The notes under the pieces: model-generated
What the model was told of the DNA's origin: nothing
The model's input: the letters and a program-made list of their open reading frames with translations, nothing else
Databases searched by the model: none
In this document: one piece after another, positions 8,778 through 19,141 of the stretch
Position numbering within the stretch: position 1 is the first letter of the stretch
How the letters are laid out: each line of letters opens with the position of its first letter
Position numbers and translations under genes: made by a program
Source of the DNA: Flammeovirga sp. EKP202
GTDB taxonomy: Bacteria > Bacteroidota > Bacteroidia > Cytophagales > Flammeovirgaceae
Length of the DNA: 64,000 nucleotides
Assembly: GCF_014534745.1 (NCBI RefSeq)
Contig: NZ_JACVVP010000001.1
Span: forward strand, 124,001 to 188,000
Direction of reading: 5' to 3'

Positions 8778-10157
8778 ATGGGCAAATCAAAGTACCTACA
8801 ACCATTTAACTTTTTAGCAGACATACTTATATTCAATTTAGCCTTTATATCTGCTATTTGGTTGAAATTTAATAGAATAAAACCACCTTTGGAACAGGAA
8901 TCGTATACCATGCTCTGGATTTTTGCAAATCTAGCGTGGATTATTATTTCTTTATCTATCAAGCCACATTCCTTTCAAAGGACTAAAAGAGTTACTAGGG
9001 TATTAAGAAGCTATGCTTCTGCTTTGGTGTGGCATGGTATGGCTATATCTACTTTTGTGGTTGGGATTAAATTTGCTGATGTTTCAAGAGAGTTTCTTTT
9101 AAATACATATATGATATGGACTCCTGTTATCTTTTCTGTTAAGATAATTGGTATCTATGCAGTCCGTATGTATCGCCGTCAAGGCTTTAGTTATAAGAAT
9201 GTAGTAGTTCTAGGGTATGGGCCTTTGGCTGTGGAAGTAAGAAAGTTTTTTAGAGTACATCCTGAATTTGGTTTTAGATTCCTAGGCTTCTTTGATGATC
9301 ATTCAAAGGAAATGTATGTAAAAGGTAAACTTTCAGAGTTTAAAACTTTTGCTGTTAATAATGATGTAAACGAAGTTTACTGTTGCATACCTTATATAGA
9401 CTATGAGCTAATTCGAGAGTTGATAGATTGGGGAGAAAGTCATATGATAAAAGTAAAGTTGATTACAGACTTTAGGGGATTTGCGTCTAAAGGTATTACG
9501 CTTGAGAGGTATGATGAAATTCCTGTATTGGATGTATCTCCAGTTCCATTGGATGATCAGCATAATCAATTAATGAAAAGAGCTTTTGATGTAGCTTTTT
9601 CTTTTTCTGTGATTGTTTTACTAATGTCCTGGTTAACTCCTTTGATGACTCTAATAATCAAATTGGAATCTAAAGGCCCTGTCTTTTTTAAACAGAAACG
9701 AACAGGTAAAGACGGAAGGGCATTTTGGTGCTATAAATTTAGATCTATGGCTGTAAATTCTGATAGTGATGCCAAGCAAGCGACTAAAGGAGATATGAGA
9801 ATAACTAAAGTAGGAGCGTTTATCAGAAAGACTTCAATAGATGAATTACCTCAATTCTTTAATGTATTTATTGGTAATATGTCTGTAGTAGGTCCTAGGC
9901 CTCATATGTTACGTCATACAGAAGAGTATTCTAAAGTAGTGGAAAAGTTCATGTCTCGTCATTTAGTGAAGCCAGGTATAACTGGACTTGCTCAAGCAAG
10001 GGGATACAGAGGTGAAACTGAAAATGATGATTATGCTATGAAAGGTAGAGTGAAACTAGATCGGTTTTATGTTAATAATTGGAGTCTTTGGTTTGACGTT
10101 CAAATTATCTTTGATACAGTAACAGGAATTGTGAATGGTGATGAGAAGGCATATTAG
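8778..10157 (+). CDS. Undecaprenyl-phosphate sugar phosphotransferase (WbaP/WcaJ type)
   Basis: A 459-residue polyprenyl glycosylphosphotransferase. It starts polysaccharide assembly by moving a sugar-1-phosphate from a UDP-sugar to undecaprenyl phosphate at the inner membrane. Residues 1-135 hold four hydrophobic segments. Residues 140-255 form a nucleotide-binding-like domain (VVVLGYGPLAVEV at 142-154). From about 267 the catalytic bacterial sugar transferase domain begins (KRAFDVAF), with the re-entrant helix near 274-295, PVFFKQKRTGKDG, YKFRSM (319-324), DELPQ (355-359), GPRP (372-375) and RGYRGET. It is the last gene of the polysaccharide cluster and ends 24 bases before a terminator. 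Confidence 0.92.
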   Translation: MGKSKYLQPFNFLADILIFNLAFISAIWLKFNRIKPPLEQESYTMLWIFANLAWIIISLSIKPHSFQRTKRVTRVLRSYASALVWHGMAISTFVVGIKFADVSREFLLNTYMIWTPVIFSVKIIGIYAVRMYRRQGFSYKNVVVLGYGPLAVEVRKFFRVHPEFGFRFLGFFDDHSKEMYVKGKLSEFKTFAVNNDVNEVYCCIPYIDYELIRELIDWGESHMIKVKLITDFRGFASKGITLERYDEIPVLDVSPVPLDDQHNQLMKRAFDVAFSFSVIVLLMSWLTPLMTLIIKLESKGPVFFKQKRTGKDGRAFWCYKFRSMAVNSDSDAKQATKGDMRITKVGAFIRKTSIDELPQFFNVFIGNMSVVGPRPHMLRHTEEYSKVVEKFMSRHLVKPGITGLAQARGYRGETENDDYAMKGRVKLDRFYVNNWSLWFDVQIIFDTVTGIVNGDEKAY

Positions 10158-10181
10158 GAGATATTTTAAACCCTTATAAAG

Positions 10182-10220
10182 AGTCATAAGTCTATTATTG
10201 AAAGATTTTATGGCTTTTTT
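10182..10220 (+). terminator. Terminator of the polysaccharide cluster
   Basis: An 8-bp stem (10182-10189 with 10208-10215, one G-T pair) is followed directly by five more T residues. It closes the + strand gene run. Confidence 0.65.
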
Positions 10221-10907
10221 ATTGCAATATTTTCAATAACACGTTGCATCATTTTCAATCTTGTAAAAATCATAAATTTACTAAAAATAAATTAGTGAAT
10301 ATTTGTAAATAAACATTCTAAGCCTTAATATTGAAGTAACATAATAACAAGAAATAGAGTATAAAAACTCTGCTCGGTTCATTTAAAATAAAGTTTGACT
10401 ATTTTTCTCTTTTTTATGCAAGACAATTTTTTGTTACTCTATGCTTAGTTAACAAACCTCAAATATGTGAGTAAATCGATTTTTATCTTTCATTAGTTGT
10501 GGAAATTGTATCACGTTTCAATCATCTTAGTTGCAAGGTGATTATTTCAGATGATTTTAATTTAAAATAAAGATATATAAGTGTTTAGTAATAAACTATA
10601 CATATTGTTGCCATGAGTATATGCTCATGTGTATACAGAAGATTTTGTTCAATTAACGATTCAAAAAAAACAACGCTATTTCTCACTAATAAAATCACAA
10701 ATTATGATCAATTTTAGCGATACTATGCCAATTTTTAATCAAGATTTTGTGGATATTATTTCTCCTTATGAATAATATAAGGATACAATAGTATAGTTTT
10801 CACCTCATTAAGTAATTAGTGAGGTGTTTTTTTATGTTATAGATTTAATGTCGAAAAAATGAATTACATTAAATACGTTGGTTGTATTAAGAGTGAGTTT
10901 CAAACAT
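10221..10907. other. Gene-poor stretch of about 690 bases
   Basis: No convincing gene. Two short open frames overlap here. One runs from a GTG at 10629 to 10775 (48 codons, includes MINFSDTMPIFNQDFVDIIS). The other runs from ATG 10613 and has 34 codons. Neither has a visible ribosome binding site or family resemblance. The stretch contains its own + strand terminator at 10801-10833, so a small RNA or decayed gene is possible. It marks the border between the AT-rich glycan cluster and housekeeping genes. Confidence 0.4.
10801..10833 (+). terminator. Orphan rho-independent terminator
   Basis: A 10-bp stem (CACCTCATTA, 10801-10810, with TAGTGAGGTG, 10817-10826, one G-T pair) is followed by seven T residues. 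It points along the + strand, yet the nearest + gene ended more than 600 bases earlier with its own terminator. Confidence 0.6.
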
Positions 10908-10934
10908 AAAAAAAGGACGAAAAAAATCGTCCTT
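10908..10934 (-). terminator. Terminator of atpDC
   Basis: On the - strand an 8-bp stem (AAGGACGA / TCGTCCTT) with an AT loop is followed by a run of T residues (A run 10908-10914 on the + strand). It sits 25 bases after the atpC stop. Confidence 0.8.
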
Positions 10935-10958
10935 AATTATAATGCTTTATAATGAAGC

Positions 10959-11204
10959 TTAGCTTACTACTGATTCAGCAAGAATCACTAGTTTGTTGTC
11001 AAGCATCTCAATAGTACCACCATCAACAGTAAAAGTGGTAAGATCTTTACCGTTGGCGATACGAACATCACCTTTTGCTAAGCTTGAGATGATGTTGGCG
11101 TGTCTATCAAGCATTTCAAATTCCCCGTTGATACCAGGAACTTTCACACCTGTAGCTTCACCTTCAAAATATTTTTTATCAGGAGTAATTAATTCAACAA
11201 ACAT
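10959..11204 (-). CDS. atpC: F1 ATP synthase epsilon subunit, short form
   Basis: An 81-residue protein matching the N-terminal beta-sandwich of the F1 epsilon subunit: VELITPDKKYFEGEA, the conserved PGINGEFEMLDRHANIIS (about 23-40) and the closing DNKLVILAE. The usual protein is about 130 residues, and the C-terminal two-helix domain that inhibits ATP hydrolysis in many bacteria is missing entirely; the stop codon is clean. Short epsilon subunits are known in Bacteroidota. It follows atpD on the - strand across an unusually wide 147-base gap that holds a two-tier hairpin, and it ends in a strong terminator. Confidence 0.93.
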   Translation of the reverse strand: MFVELITPDKKYFEGEATGVKVPGINGEFEMLDRHANIISSLAKGDVRIANGKDLTTFTVDGGTIEMLDNKLVILAESVVS

Positions 11205-11288
11205 GATAAATAAATTTATAAAAGTAAATTATGTTTGAGAGGTAGAAGTAGTTATGTAAATATAAACTTCTTACTCCCTAAATTAATA

Positions 11289-11325
11289 AAGGCGAGAATC
11301 AGAGAATACTCTAGACTCTCGCCTT
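11289..11325 (-). promoter_or_regulatory. Two-tier hairpin in the atpD-atpC gap
   Basis: An outer 9-bp stem (11289-11297 with 11317-11325, AAGGCGAGA / TCTCGCCTT) encloses an inner AGAG / CTCT stem (11301-11312). On the - strand only a short T stretch follows. It could stabilise or process the atpD message, or attenuate atpC. Its role is inferred. Confidence 0.45.
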
Positions 11326-11351
11326 GTGAATATGATTAAGCTGTGAAGGAA

Positions 11352-12914
<1,563 letters not shown>

Positions 12915-12933
12915 TCAAAGACTATTTTCAATG

Positions 12934-12964
12934 CAAAACTATAATACTATCTAATGATTCCAAA
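12934..12964 (-). promoter_or_regulatory. atpD promoter, Bacteroidota type
   Basis: Read on the - strand there is TTTG (complement of 12961-12964), a 19-base spacer, then TAGTTTTG (complement of 12934-12941). This matches the primary sigma factor consensus TTTG-N19-TAnnTTTG. A start about 7 bases further would give a leader near 70 bases to the ATG at 12857. Confidence 0.6.
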
Positions 12965-13306
12965 GATTATTGACATTTTAAGTGTAAGAATTGTATTTTA
13001 ATTGCAATTTTTATGGTATACCGGTTGAAATTTTGAATTTCACCCCCTTTTTTACCAAATAGAGTTAATTGCAAGGCGTATATTTAATCAAGATTAAAAT
13101 TTATTAGGAATTTACATGTAAGTTTTAGTTCTTGTAAACAGACTTTATTATAATTGAGAACTATTGCTATAAAAACTTACATCGAATTAGGCATGATTTT
13201 TTAGGTTACCTTAGCAATCAACACTCGTTTTACGTTGTTTAATAAAATATACTTTCAAAAAGTATGGTTTATGGACAACTCAAAATGGCAACTTACTGTG
13301 TGAAAA
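12965..13306. other. Divergent intergenic region
   Basis: About 340 bases between the atpD promoter and the divergent secreted-protein gene at 13307. I see no gene, hairpin or repeat here beyond AT-rich sequence. It must carry the promoter of the + strand gene, but no clean TAnnTTTG pair stands out. Confidence 0.4.
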
Positions 13307-13981
13307 ATGAAGATTAAAAATACCTTTTATCTATTACTAGCATTTACGTTTCTAACATTGAATGCTTATGCAAATGATCCTCTTAACAAACCAAAAGTTT
13401 GGTCACTACTACAAGAAACACCAACAGATATGAGTTTGTGGGCTGCCTATGTAGGTAAGTCATGGGTTTGTATGAACATTTCTGAGAAAGAAAACATCAA
13501 AAGTTGGAAACAAATGCTTGGGCCTTCAGGACCATTAGCACAAGCTGAACAGCATAATAGACCATCGAATGAGCAACTTCAAAAAGAAGTTTTTGCAGCT
13601 AATGATGAATTTTGGGGTGGGGAAGAGCTTCAGACTCAAGTAACAGCCAATGAGATATTGTTGGAAAAACAAGAGTTAAGGCAGCATTTTGAAGAAATGG
13701 AACAGCAAATGGTGCAAACACCAAGTGCTATAACAACGTTAGCAAGAAACCTAAGAGAAAACTTTATTTTAATTGATGATGAATTTAGAATGGAGTTTGA
13801 ATCATTAGGGTTAGAATACGTTGGATATTGGGATAAATATCCACAAGGAAAATACTCTCCAGAAAAATGGGTACAAGAAAGAAGTATGGAGTTAAAGCAC
13901 CTTAAAAAGCAACAGTTTGAAAAGATAAAATCATCTATGCTAGCCTCTGCAGTATCAGCAGAAGAAAGTGCTGGACACTAG
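13307..13981 (+). CDS. Secreted protein of unknown function
   Basis: A 224-residue protein that I do not recognise. Residues 1-22 are a signal peptide (basic start, hydrophobic FYLLLAFTFLTL, cleavage after AYA). The mature part begins NDPLNKPKVWSLLQETPTDM and contains a WVCMN segment with a lone Cys and Gly/Pro-rich LGPSGPLAQAEQ. It continues as a mostly helical, charged region (about 90-215) with many Gln/Glu residues that may form a coiled coil (KQELRQHFEEMEQQM). It is a monocistronic + strand gene opposite atpD. The signal peptide is clear; the role is unknown. Confidence 0.7.
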   Translation: MKIKNTFYLLLAFTFLTLNAYANDPLNKPKVWSLLQETPTDMSLWAAYVGKSWVCMNISEKENIKSWKQMLGPSGPLAQAEQHNRPSNEQLQKEVFAANDEFWGGEELQTQVTANEILLEKQELRQHFEEMEQQMVQTPSAITTLARNLRENFILIDDEFRMEFESLGLEYVGYWDKYPQGKYSPEKWVQERSMELKHLKKQQFEKIKSSMLASAVSAEESAGH

Positions 13982-14296
13982 TAGGATAAAATATATTTGA
14001 GTGCATTTTTAACCTTCTATTGATTAAGAATAAGTATTTCATGTAATGATTGAATCATTTTTTCAAGTTTCATTAAAAAGTAAAACCTTTTTTGAAACAA
14101 CAAGGAATACGATGACTTAGAATGGTTTAGGTTATTAAAAAAGAACTAAGAGTGTTAAAGAGAAAAGCTTAAGTCTCGAATTCACTTAATTATTTACAAA
14201 TATTTTAAGAAAAGCCTCAATACATCCCTTTTGTATTGAGGCTTTCGTTATATTTGATAAACTTAATCACATATCAAAATTATTCATTGACGGAGA
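13982..14296. other. Intergenic region with one long hairpin
   Basis: A 315-base gap between two secreted-protein genes. The only structure seen is the 12-bp hairpin at 14212-14244, reported separately. A 24-codon open frame from 14046 has no support. Confidence 0.4.
14212..14250. terminator. Hairpin between secreted-protein genes
   Basis: A perfect 12-bp inverted repeat (14212-14223 with 14233-14244, AAGCCTCAATAC / GTATTGAGGCTT). Neither side has a long uninterrupted T run, so it may be a weak terminator in either direction. It lies 230 bases after one + gene and 46 bases before the next. Confidence 0.5.
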
Positions 14297-14962
14297 ATGA
14301 TTCAATTTTTTGAAAAAATATTAAATTATAAGGTAGTACTATTTCTAGGAGTAGTTACTTTCTTTTTACAGCCTAATGATATTTTCGCCCAAGGAGAACA
14401 AAACACAATTCAGTTTTCAGGTATTGTAGTTGAAGGAGATAGTTCATATGGTGTACCTGGAGCTCACGTTTATATTAAACAAGCAGGTAGAGGAACAGTG
14501 ACCAATCATGCTGGTTTTTTCACAATGCCAACACAAGTTGGTGATACTATTGTAGTGAGTTCGGTTGGTTTTGCAAAACAAGAAATTGTAATTCCTAAAA
14601 GAGATGATTTAGGTTTTACTGTATTGATAGAAATGAGAGAGGAAGTGACAGAACTTCCATTGCTTGAAGTATTTCCATATCCTACCAAAGAGATTTTTGA
14701 AGAGGCATTCTTAGCATTAGGAGAGCAAAAAGATCAAAGGGTGGAGAATATGGAAAAAAATCTAAGCCAGGAGAAATTGACAATGATGTCTAATGCATTG
14801 CCAATGGGAGCAACTGGTAACTACAAATATTATATGAATTATAGGGCGGATCAAATTGCTACTCAGTATTTTATGGAGACGGCGAACCCTTTACTGAACC
14901 CATTTGCTTGGGGTGATTTGATCAAATCCATAAAACGTGGTGACTTTAAAAGAAAAGAATAA
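14297..14962 (+). CDS. Secreted carboxypeptidase-regulatory-like domain protein
   Basis: A 221-residue exported protein. Residues 1-32 form a long signal peptide ending near IFAQ. Residues about 38-115 are a CarboxypepD_reg-like (DUF4480-type) beta-sandwich: FSGIVVEGDSSYGVPGAHVY, RGTVTNHAGFF, GDTIVVSSVGFAKQEI. This module is common at the N-terminus of TonB receptors and in cell-surface proteins of Bacteroidota. Here it stands alone, followed by a roughly 100-residue helical tail with a conserved-looking LPMGATGNYKYYMNYRADQI and LNPFAWGDLIKSIKRG. No catalytic motif is visible. The exact role is unknown. Confidence 0.75.
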   Translation: MIQFFEKILNYKVVLFLGVVTFFLQPNDIFAQGEQNTIQFSGIVVEGDSSYGVPGAHVYIKQAGRGTVTNHAGFFTMPTQVGDTIVVSSVGFAKQEIVIPKRDDLGFTVLIEMREEVTELPLLEVFPYPTKEIFEEAFLALGEQKDQRVENMEKNLSQEKLTMMSNALPMGATGNYKYYMNYRADQIATQYFMETANPLLNPFAWGDLIKSIKRGDFKRKE

Positions 14963-15246
14963 CATAATTTTATAGGCATTTAGTATACCATAGGTACATT
15001 ATTTGCCGTTTCTTTTATAGCCGTAGATAAGGCGGTTATTATGCTTCATTAAAGCGGTGGTATTGATAACCAATAAAAATAGGTGAGACAAATACTGATC
15101 ATTTGTCTTGTATTTCCTTTTCAATATACTGAGAATATTTGCTTGCAATAGGGGTAAATGTTACAAATTGAAACCATTAATAACTTGATTTTTTTTACTG
15201 CAGTTACACCAATTATCTTGAATAATGAAAATAGAGTAAAGTATCA

Positions 15247-16272
15247 ATGGGCTTCTTTGATTTTTTTACAAGTGATCTGGCAATAGATCTAGGAACAGCA
15301 AATACGCTGATTCTCACCAAAGGCAAAATTGCGGTAGAAGAACCTTCTATCATTGCATTAGATAGGCAATCTGGAAAAGTGATTGCTCTTGGTGCAAAGG
15401 CCATGCAAATGCATGAGAAAACGCACGAGAATATTAAAACGATTCGTCCTCTTAAAGATGGCGTAATTGCTGACTTTCATGCTGCAGAACAAATGATTCG
15501 TGGCTTGATTAAAATGTCTGATGCTAAAAAACGATTTTTCACTCCTTCTCACAGAATGGTCATCTGTATTCCTTCGGGAATTACCGAGGTGGAAAAGAGA
15601 GCTGTTCGTGACTCTGCCGAACATGCTGGAGCAAAAGAAGTATATATGGTTCCGGAACCGATCGCAGCAGCAATTGGTATAGGTGTAAATATTGAGGAGC
15701 CTATGGGAAGCATGGTAGTAGATATTGGAGGCGGAACGACAGAGATTGCAGTGATTGCAATGTCAGGAATTGTCTGTGATCAATCGGTAAGAACTGCCGG
15801 AGATGTCTTTAACAGAGATATTCTAGATTATATGCGCCGTCAACATAACTTACTTATTGGTGAACGATCAGCTGAGAAAATTAAGTTTGAAGTTGGAGCT
15901 GCTTTGGCAGAGTTAGATGATGCTCCTGAAGACTATGAAATTCGTGGTCGAGATCTTCTAACAGGTATTCCAAAAGTGATCAATGTATCTTACGCTGAGG
16001 TTGCATTTGCTTTGGATAAATCTATTTCAAAAATTGAAGAGGCTATTTTGAGAGCCTTAGAAACTGCTCCACCAGAATTATCTGCAGATATTTATGATAG
16101 AGGAATTCACCTTACAGGTGGAGGAGCATTATTGAGAGGATTGGATAAACGAATCTCTCTTAAAACGAAATTACCAGTGCATGTTCCGGACGATCCATTG
16201 AGGGCTGTTGTTTTAGGAACGGGGCATGTATTAAAGGAATTAAACAGGTACAAAGCCATTTTGATTACCTAA
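15247..16272 (+). CDS. mreB: Rod-shape determining actin homologue MreB
   Basis: A 341-residue actin-fold ATPase that organises the elongasome under the inner membrane. The ATP-binding motifs are intact: phosphate 1 AIDLGTANTLI (13-23), the central MVVDIGGGTTEIAVI, and HLTGGGALLRGLDK near the C-terminus. PEPIAAAIG is the classic interdomain segment. Length and the amphipathic start (MGFFDFFTSD, membrane contact) fit MreB. mreC and mreD follow on the same strand, but a strong terminator lies between mreB and mreC, so mreB is probably expressed at a higher level. Confidence 0.97.
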   Translation: MGFFDFFTSDLAIDLGTANTLILTKGKIAVEEPSIIALDRQSGKVIALGAKAMQMHEKTHENIKTIRPLKDGVIADFHAAEQMIRGLIKMSDAKKRFFTPSHRMVICIPSGITEVEKRAVRDSAEHAGAKEVYMVPEPIAAAIGIGVNIEEPMGSMVVDIGGGTTEIAVIAMSGIVCDQSVRTAGDVFNRDILDYMRRQHNLLIGERSAEKIKFEVGAALAELDDAPEDYEIRGRDLLTGIPKVINVSYAEVAFALDKSISKIEEAILRALETAPPELSADIYDRGIHLTGGGALLRGLDKRISLKTKLPVHVPDDPLRAVVLGTGHVLKELNRYKAILIT

Positions 16273-16278
16273 TTATAT

Positions 16279-16323
16279 AAAAAAACGCAAGATGAATTGA
16301 AAGATTCCATTGCGTTTTTTTTT
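16279..16323 (+). terminator. Terminator between mreB and mreC
   Basis: The stem AAAAAACGCAA / TTGCGTTTTTT (16280-16290 with 16310-16320) runs directly into a T tract of about nine. It lies 10 bases after the mreB stop and splits the mreB-mreCD cluster. Confidence 0.75.
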
Positions 16324-16440
16324 GTTCGGATCTTCATTTTATCTTGCATGATATTTAAGGGAAAAGAAATAATTACGATAAGCTAAAAACTCTTTTTACC
16401 TTATATTTTTTCTGGAGATAATATTTTTGATTGCCATTAT

Positions 16441-17292
16441 ATGAGTCAATTATTTGCTATCATATTTAAATACCGAGTCTTTTTAGTATTTATTCTATTA
16501 GAGTTAGTAGCAGCAGCTTTAATTGTTAATAATAATACTTATCAACGTTCGGTTATTCTATCTTCTTCTAACACTGTAGTAGGAGGGATTTACAATACTA
16601 CATCTAATATTGAGCAGTATTTTTACCTTACTGAGGTAAATGAAGACTTATTAAATGAAAATGCTCTTCTTAGAAAGCAAATTGAATTATATCAGGTAGC
16701 AGGTGTTAGTGATAGTATTGATACAAAAAATACCTTATCTCCATTATTTTATGGTATGAGTGATACTATTGCTTATGACTTTATACCAGCAAGAGTAATT
16801 AATAATTCGGTTTACAGGTCTGCCAACTACATTACTTTAAATAAAGGTAGGAAAGATGGAATTGTAGAAGGAATGGGTATTATGACAAAAGATGGAGTAG
16901 TGGGGCAGGTAAAATCTGTTTCTAATCATTTTGCGACTTGTTATTCGCTTCTACATAGAGATATGGCTGTATCTTCAGAACTAAAAAAGAATGGTGCACT
17001 TTGTACAGTAACATGGAATACAGAAGATCCTACAAGGGCATCTGCAAATTATTTACCATTACATTTAGACATTAATGTGGGCGATACTATTACTACCTCT
17101 GGGTTTAATACTGTATACCCGGAAGGAGTAATGCTGGGTGTGGTAACAGAAGCAGAAAAGACTCCTTCAGAACGTTTCTGGTTAGTGACAATTGATGTTT
17201 CTGTAGACTTTTCAAAACTGCACCATGTGTATGTGTCAAAGTCATTATTCAGAACAGAAAAAGATTCTTTGGAATCTATGGATGAACAGTAA
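16441..17292 (+). CDS. mreC: Rod-shape determining protein MreC
   Basis: A 283-residue bitopic protein. Residues 9-29 are the single membrane anchor (YRVFLVFILLELVAAALIV). Residues about 60-85 are a short coiled coil (NEDLLNENALLRKQIELY), followed by the periplasmic beta-barrel pair typical of MreC: ITLNKGRKDGIVEGMGIMT, GVVGQVKSVS and DTITTSGFNTVYPEGVMLG. MreC links MreB to the PBP2/RodA synthase in the periplasm. mreD begins 35 bases after its stop, consistent with an mreCD operon. Confidence 0.95.
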   Translation: MSQLFAIIFKYRVFLVFILLELVAAALIVNNNTYQRSVILSSSNTVVGGIYNTTSNIEQYFYLTEVNEDLLNENALLRKQIELYQVAGVSDSIDTKNTLSPLFYGMSDTIAYDFIPARVINNSVYRSANYITLNKGRKDGIVEGMGIMTKDGVVGQVKSVSNHFATCYSLLHRDMAVSSELKKNGALCTVTWNTEDPTRASANYLPLHLDINVGDTITTSGFNTVYPEGVMLGVVTEAEKTPSERFWLVTIDVSVDFSKLHHVYVSKSLFRTEKDSLESMDEQ

Positions 17293-17327
17293 AATTAAGT
17301 AGAAGTCTTAAGGATCAAGAAGAAATT

Positions 17328-17858
17328 ATGGGAAGAGAAATTTGGTTAAAACAAGCAGGATTATTTCTAATCTACCTTTTTATTCAAGTATTGTTTTTTA
17401 GAAACCTTACTTTCTTTGAAGGTAATGTGATGGTATTCCCCTACATTGCTTTTCTTATTTTACTGCCATTTGGAGCAATGAACATGAGTATATTGATCGT
17501 GGGCTTTTGTATGGGATTTGTGATAGATATATTTTATGATTCTATTGGAATTCATACGGCATCTTGTGTTTTCCTTGCTTTTACAAGAACACAAATCATG
17601 AAATGGACGGCTCCAACAGGGGGATACGAACTTTCAGAAGTACCGACTATTAACCAAATGGGTTTTGGAGCTTTTTTAGTTTTTGTGATTCCACAAATAG
17701 TATTACATCATATTACGTTATTTATGATTGAGGCTGGAAGTATGGCATTTATGCCTAAGGCAATACTAAGAGGCGTCTTAAGTACTTTAGCTACATTAGT
17801 TATAGTATTGGCAATTCAATATTTATTCTATGGTAATGTAGGACGTAGAAGAATTTAA
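17328..17858 (+). CDS. mreD: Rod-shape determining membrane protein MreD
   Basis: A 176-residue integral membrane protein with about five to six helices, following mreC by 35 bases. Sequence similarity in MreD is low, so the call rests on position, length and helix pattern. It contains the family-like NLTFFEGNVMVFPYIAFLI and GFCMGFVIDIFYDSIGIH segments (FxxGxxxDxFxxxxGxH is typical of MreD). It works with MreC in the elongasome. A convergent hairpin terminator follows. Confidence 0.88.
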   Translation: MGREIWLKQAGLFLIYLFIQVLFFRNLTFFEGNVMVFPYIAFLILLPFGAMNMSILIVGFCMGFVIDIFYDSIGIHTASCVFLAFTRTQIMKWTAPTGGYELSEVPTINQMGFGAFLVFVIPQIVLHHITLFMIEAGSMAFMPKAILRGVLSTLATLVIVLAIQYLFYGNVGRRRI

Positions 17859-17881
17859 GTCTTAGATGGTAAAGAATATAA

Positions 17882-17918
17882 AAAATGGTCATAAGTTTCA
17901 AAAGCTTATGACCATTTT
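17882..17918. terminator. Bidirectional terminator between mreD and mnmA
   Basis: A perfect 14-bp inverted repeat (17882-17895 with 17905-17918) with A-rich left and T-rich right flanks serves both convergent genes. Confidence 0.75.
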
Positions 17919-17935
17919 GATTTTACAACTGCTTA

Positions 17936-19141
17936 TTATCTTCCAATCACTCCAGATCCAATTAATTCATCTTCTTCATACCAAGAGATAAATTGACCTG
18001 CTGAGATACCAGATTGTTTATTTTCAAAAACACAATATAGCCCATCTTCTTTTTGATAAAGAGTGACTTTTTCTAATGGTTGACGATATCTGATTCTAGC
18101 CATATACGTTCGAGTTTCACCAACTTCCATTTTAAGATCTTCTCTTACCCAATGGATTTCATTAGATTCCACTTTCAAGCCTTGTCGGTTTAGACCAGGG
18201 TGTTCACTACCTTGACCCGTGTAAATAGTGTTTGTTTCGGTGTCTGTTGCAATCACAAATAAAGGAAGTGGAGTTCCTCCAACACCTAAACCTTTACGTT
18301 GGCCAATAGTGTAGTAATGTGCCCCTTGATGCTCTCCTACTTTTTTACCATAAGTTGGCTTATAGGAATAAGGAAGAGTCTGAAGCTCTAATTTCTCTTG
18401 TTCAGAAGCGGCAGCATTAATGGCAGCTTCCCTTTCCAAATAGATAGAATGATCAACAGGAACCTCAACAATATTACCAACTTTAGGCATTAATTGCTGC
18501 TTTAAGAAGTCAGGGAGTTTTACTTTACCAATAAAGCAAAGTCCTTGAGAATCTTTTTTGTCAGCGGTAATTAAATCCTGTTCAGCTGCAATAGCCCTTA
18601 CTTCAGGTTTCGTTAATTCTCCAATAGGGAATAATGCCTTAGAAAGTTGCTCTTGATTCAATTGAGATAAGAAATAACTTTGATCTTTATTTCCATCTAC
18701 ACCTGCTAATAAACGGAAGACTTCTTTTCCATTTTCATCAATGAAAGAGTCTTTTCTACAATAGTGCCCCATTGCTACATAATCAGCACCAAGTGACATC
18801 GCAATGTCCATAAAGACATCAAACTTCACTTCTCTGTTACATAATACATCAGGATTTGGGGTTCTGCCTGCTTCATATTCCGCAAACATATAGTCAACAA
18901 TACGTTCTTTGTATTGCTCACTTAAATCTACACTTTGGAATGGAATGTTCAGTTTGTTGGCTACAAGCAATGCATCATTGCTGTCGTCAATCCATGGACA
19001 TTCACCTTGAATTGTTACACTTCCATCGTGCCAATTGATCATAAAAAGACCAATTACATCATAACCTTGCTCTTTTAATAAATAAGCGGCTACGCTTGAG
19101 TCTACACCACCGGATAGACCTACTACTACTCTTTTTGCCAT
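17936..19141 (-). CDS. mnmA: tRNA 2-thiouridylase MnmA
   Basis: A 401-residue enzyme that thiolates U34 of tRNA Lys, Glu and Gln in the cytoplasm using ATP and a sulfur relay. The N-terminal PP-loop is [10 protein letters not shown] (8-17). The two catalytic cysteines are present: Cys101 in [12 protein letters not shown] and Cys202 in [18 protein letters not shown] (153-161) and [13 protein letters not shown] are further family marks. It is about 35-40 residues longer than the E. coli enzyme because of an insert near 220-260 ([20 protein letters not shown]) and a longer adenylation-loop region around 38-55 ([12 protein letters not shown]). The gene stands alone on the - strand. Confidence 0.96.
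   Translation of the reverse strand: MAKRVVVGLSGGVDSSVAAYLLKEQGYDVIGLFMINWHDGSVTIQGECPWIDDSNDALLVANKLNIPFQSVDLSEQYKERIVDYMFAEYEAGRTPNPDVLCNREVKFDVFMDIAMSLGADYVAMGHYCRKDSFIDENGKEVFRLLAGVDGNKDQSYFLSQLNQEQLSKALFPIGELTKPEVRAIAAEQDLITADKKDSQGLCFIGKVKLPDFLKQQLMPKVGNIVEVPVDHSIYLEREAAINAAASEQEKLELQTLPYSYKPTYGKKVGEHQGAHYYTIGQRKGLGVGGTPLPLFVIATDTETNTIYTGQGSEHPGLNRQGLKVESNEIHWVREDLKMEVGETRTYMARIRYRQPLEKVTLYQKEDGLYCVFENKQSGISAGQFISWYEEDELIGSGVIGR

Noticed and set aside
10629-10775. 48-codon GTG-start frame in the gene-poor stretch
   Set aside because: No ribosome binding site, rare start and overlap with another short frame. Reported only as part of the unexplained region.
10993-11238. 81-codon + strand frame opposite atpC
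   Set aside because: It is the mirror of atpC, which has unmistakable epsilon-subunit text. The + frame has no family likeness.
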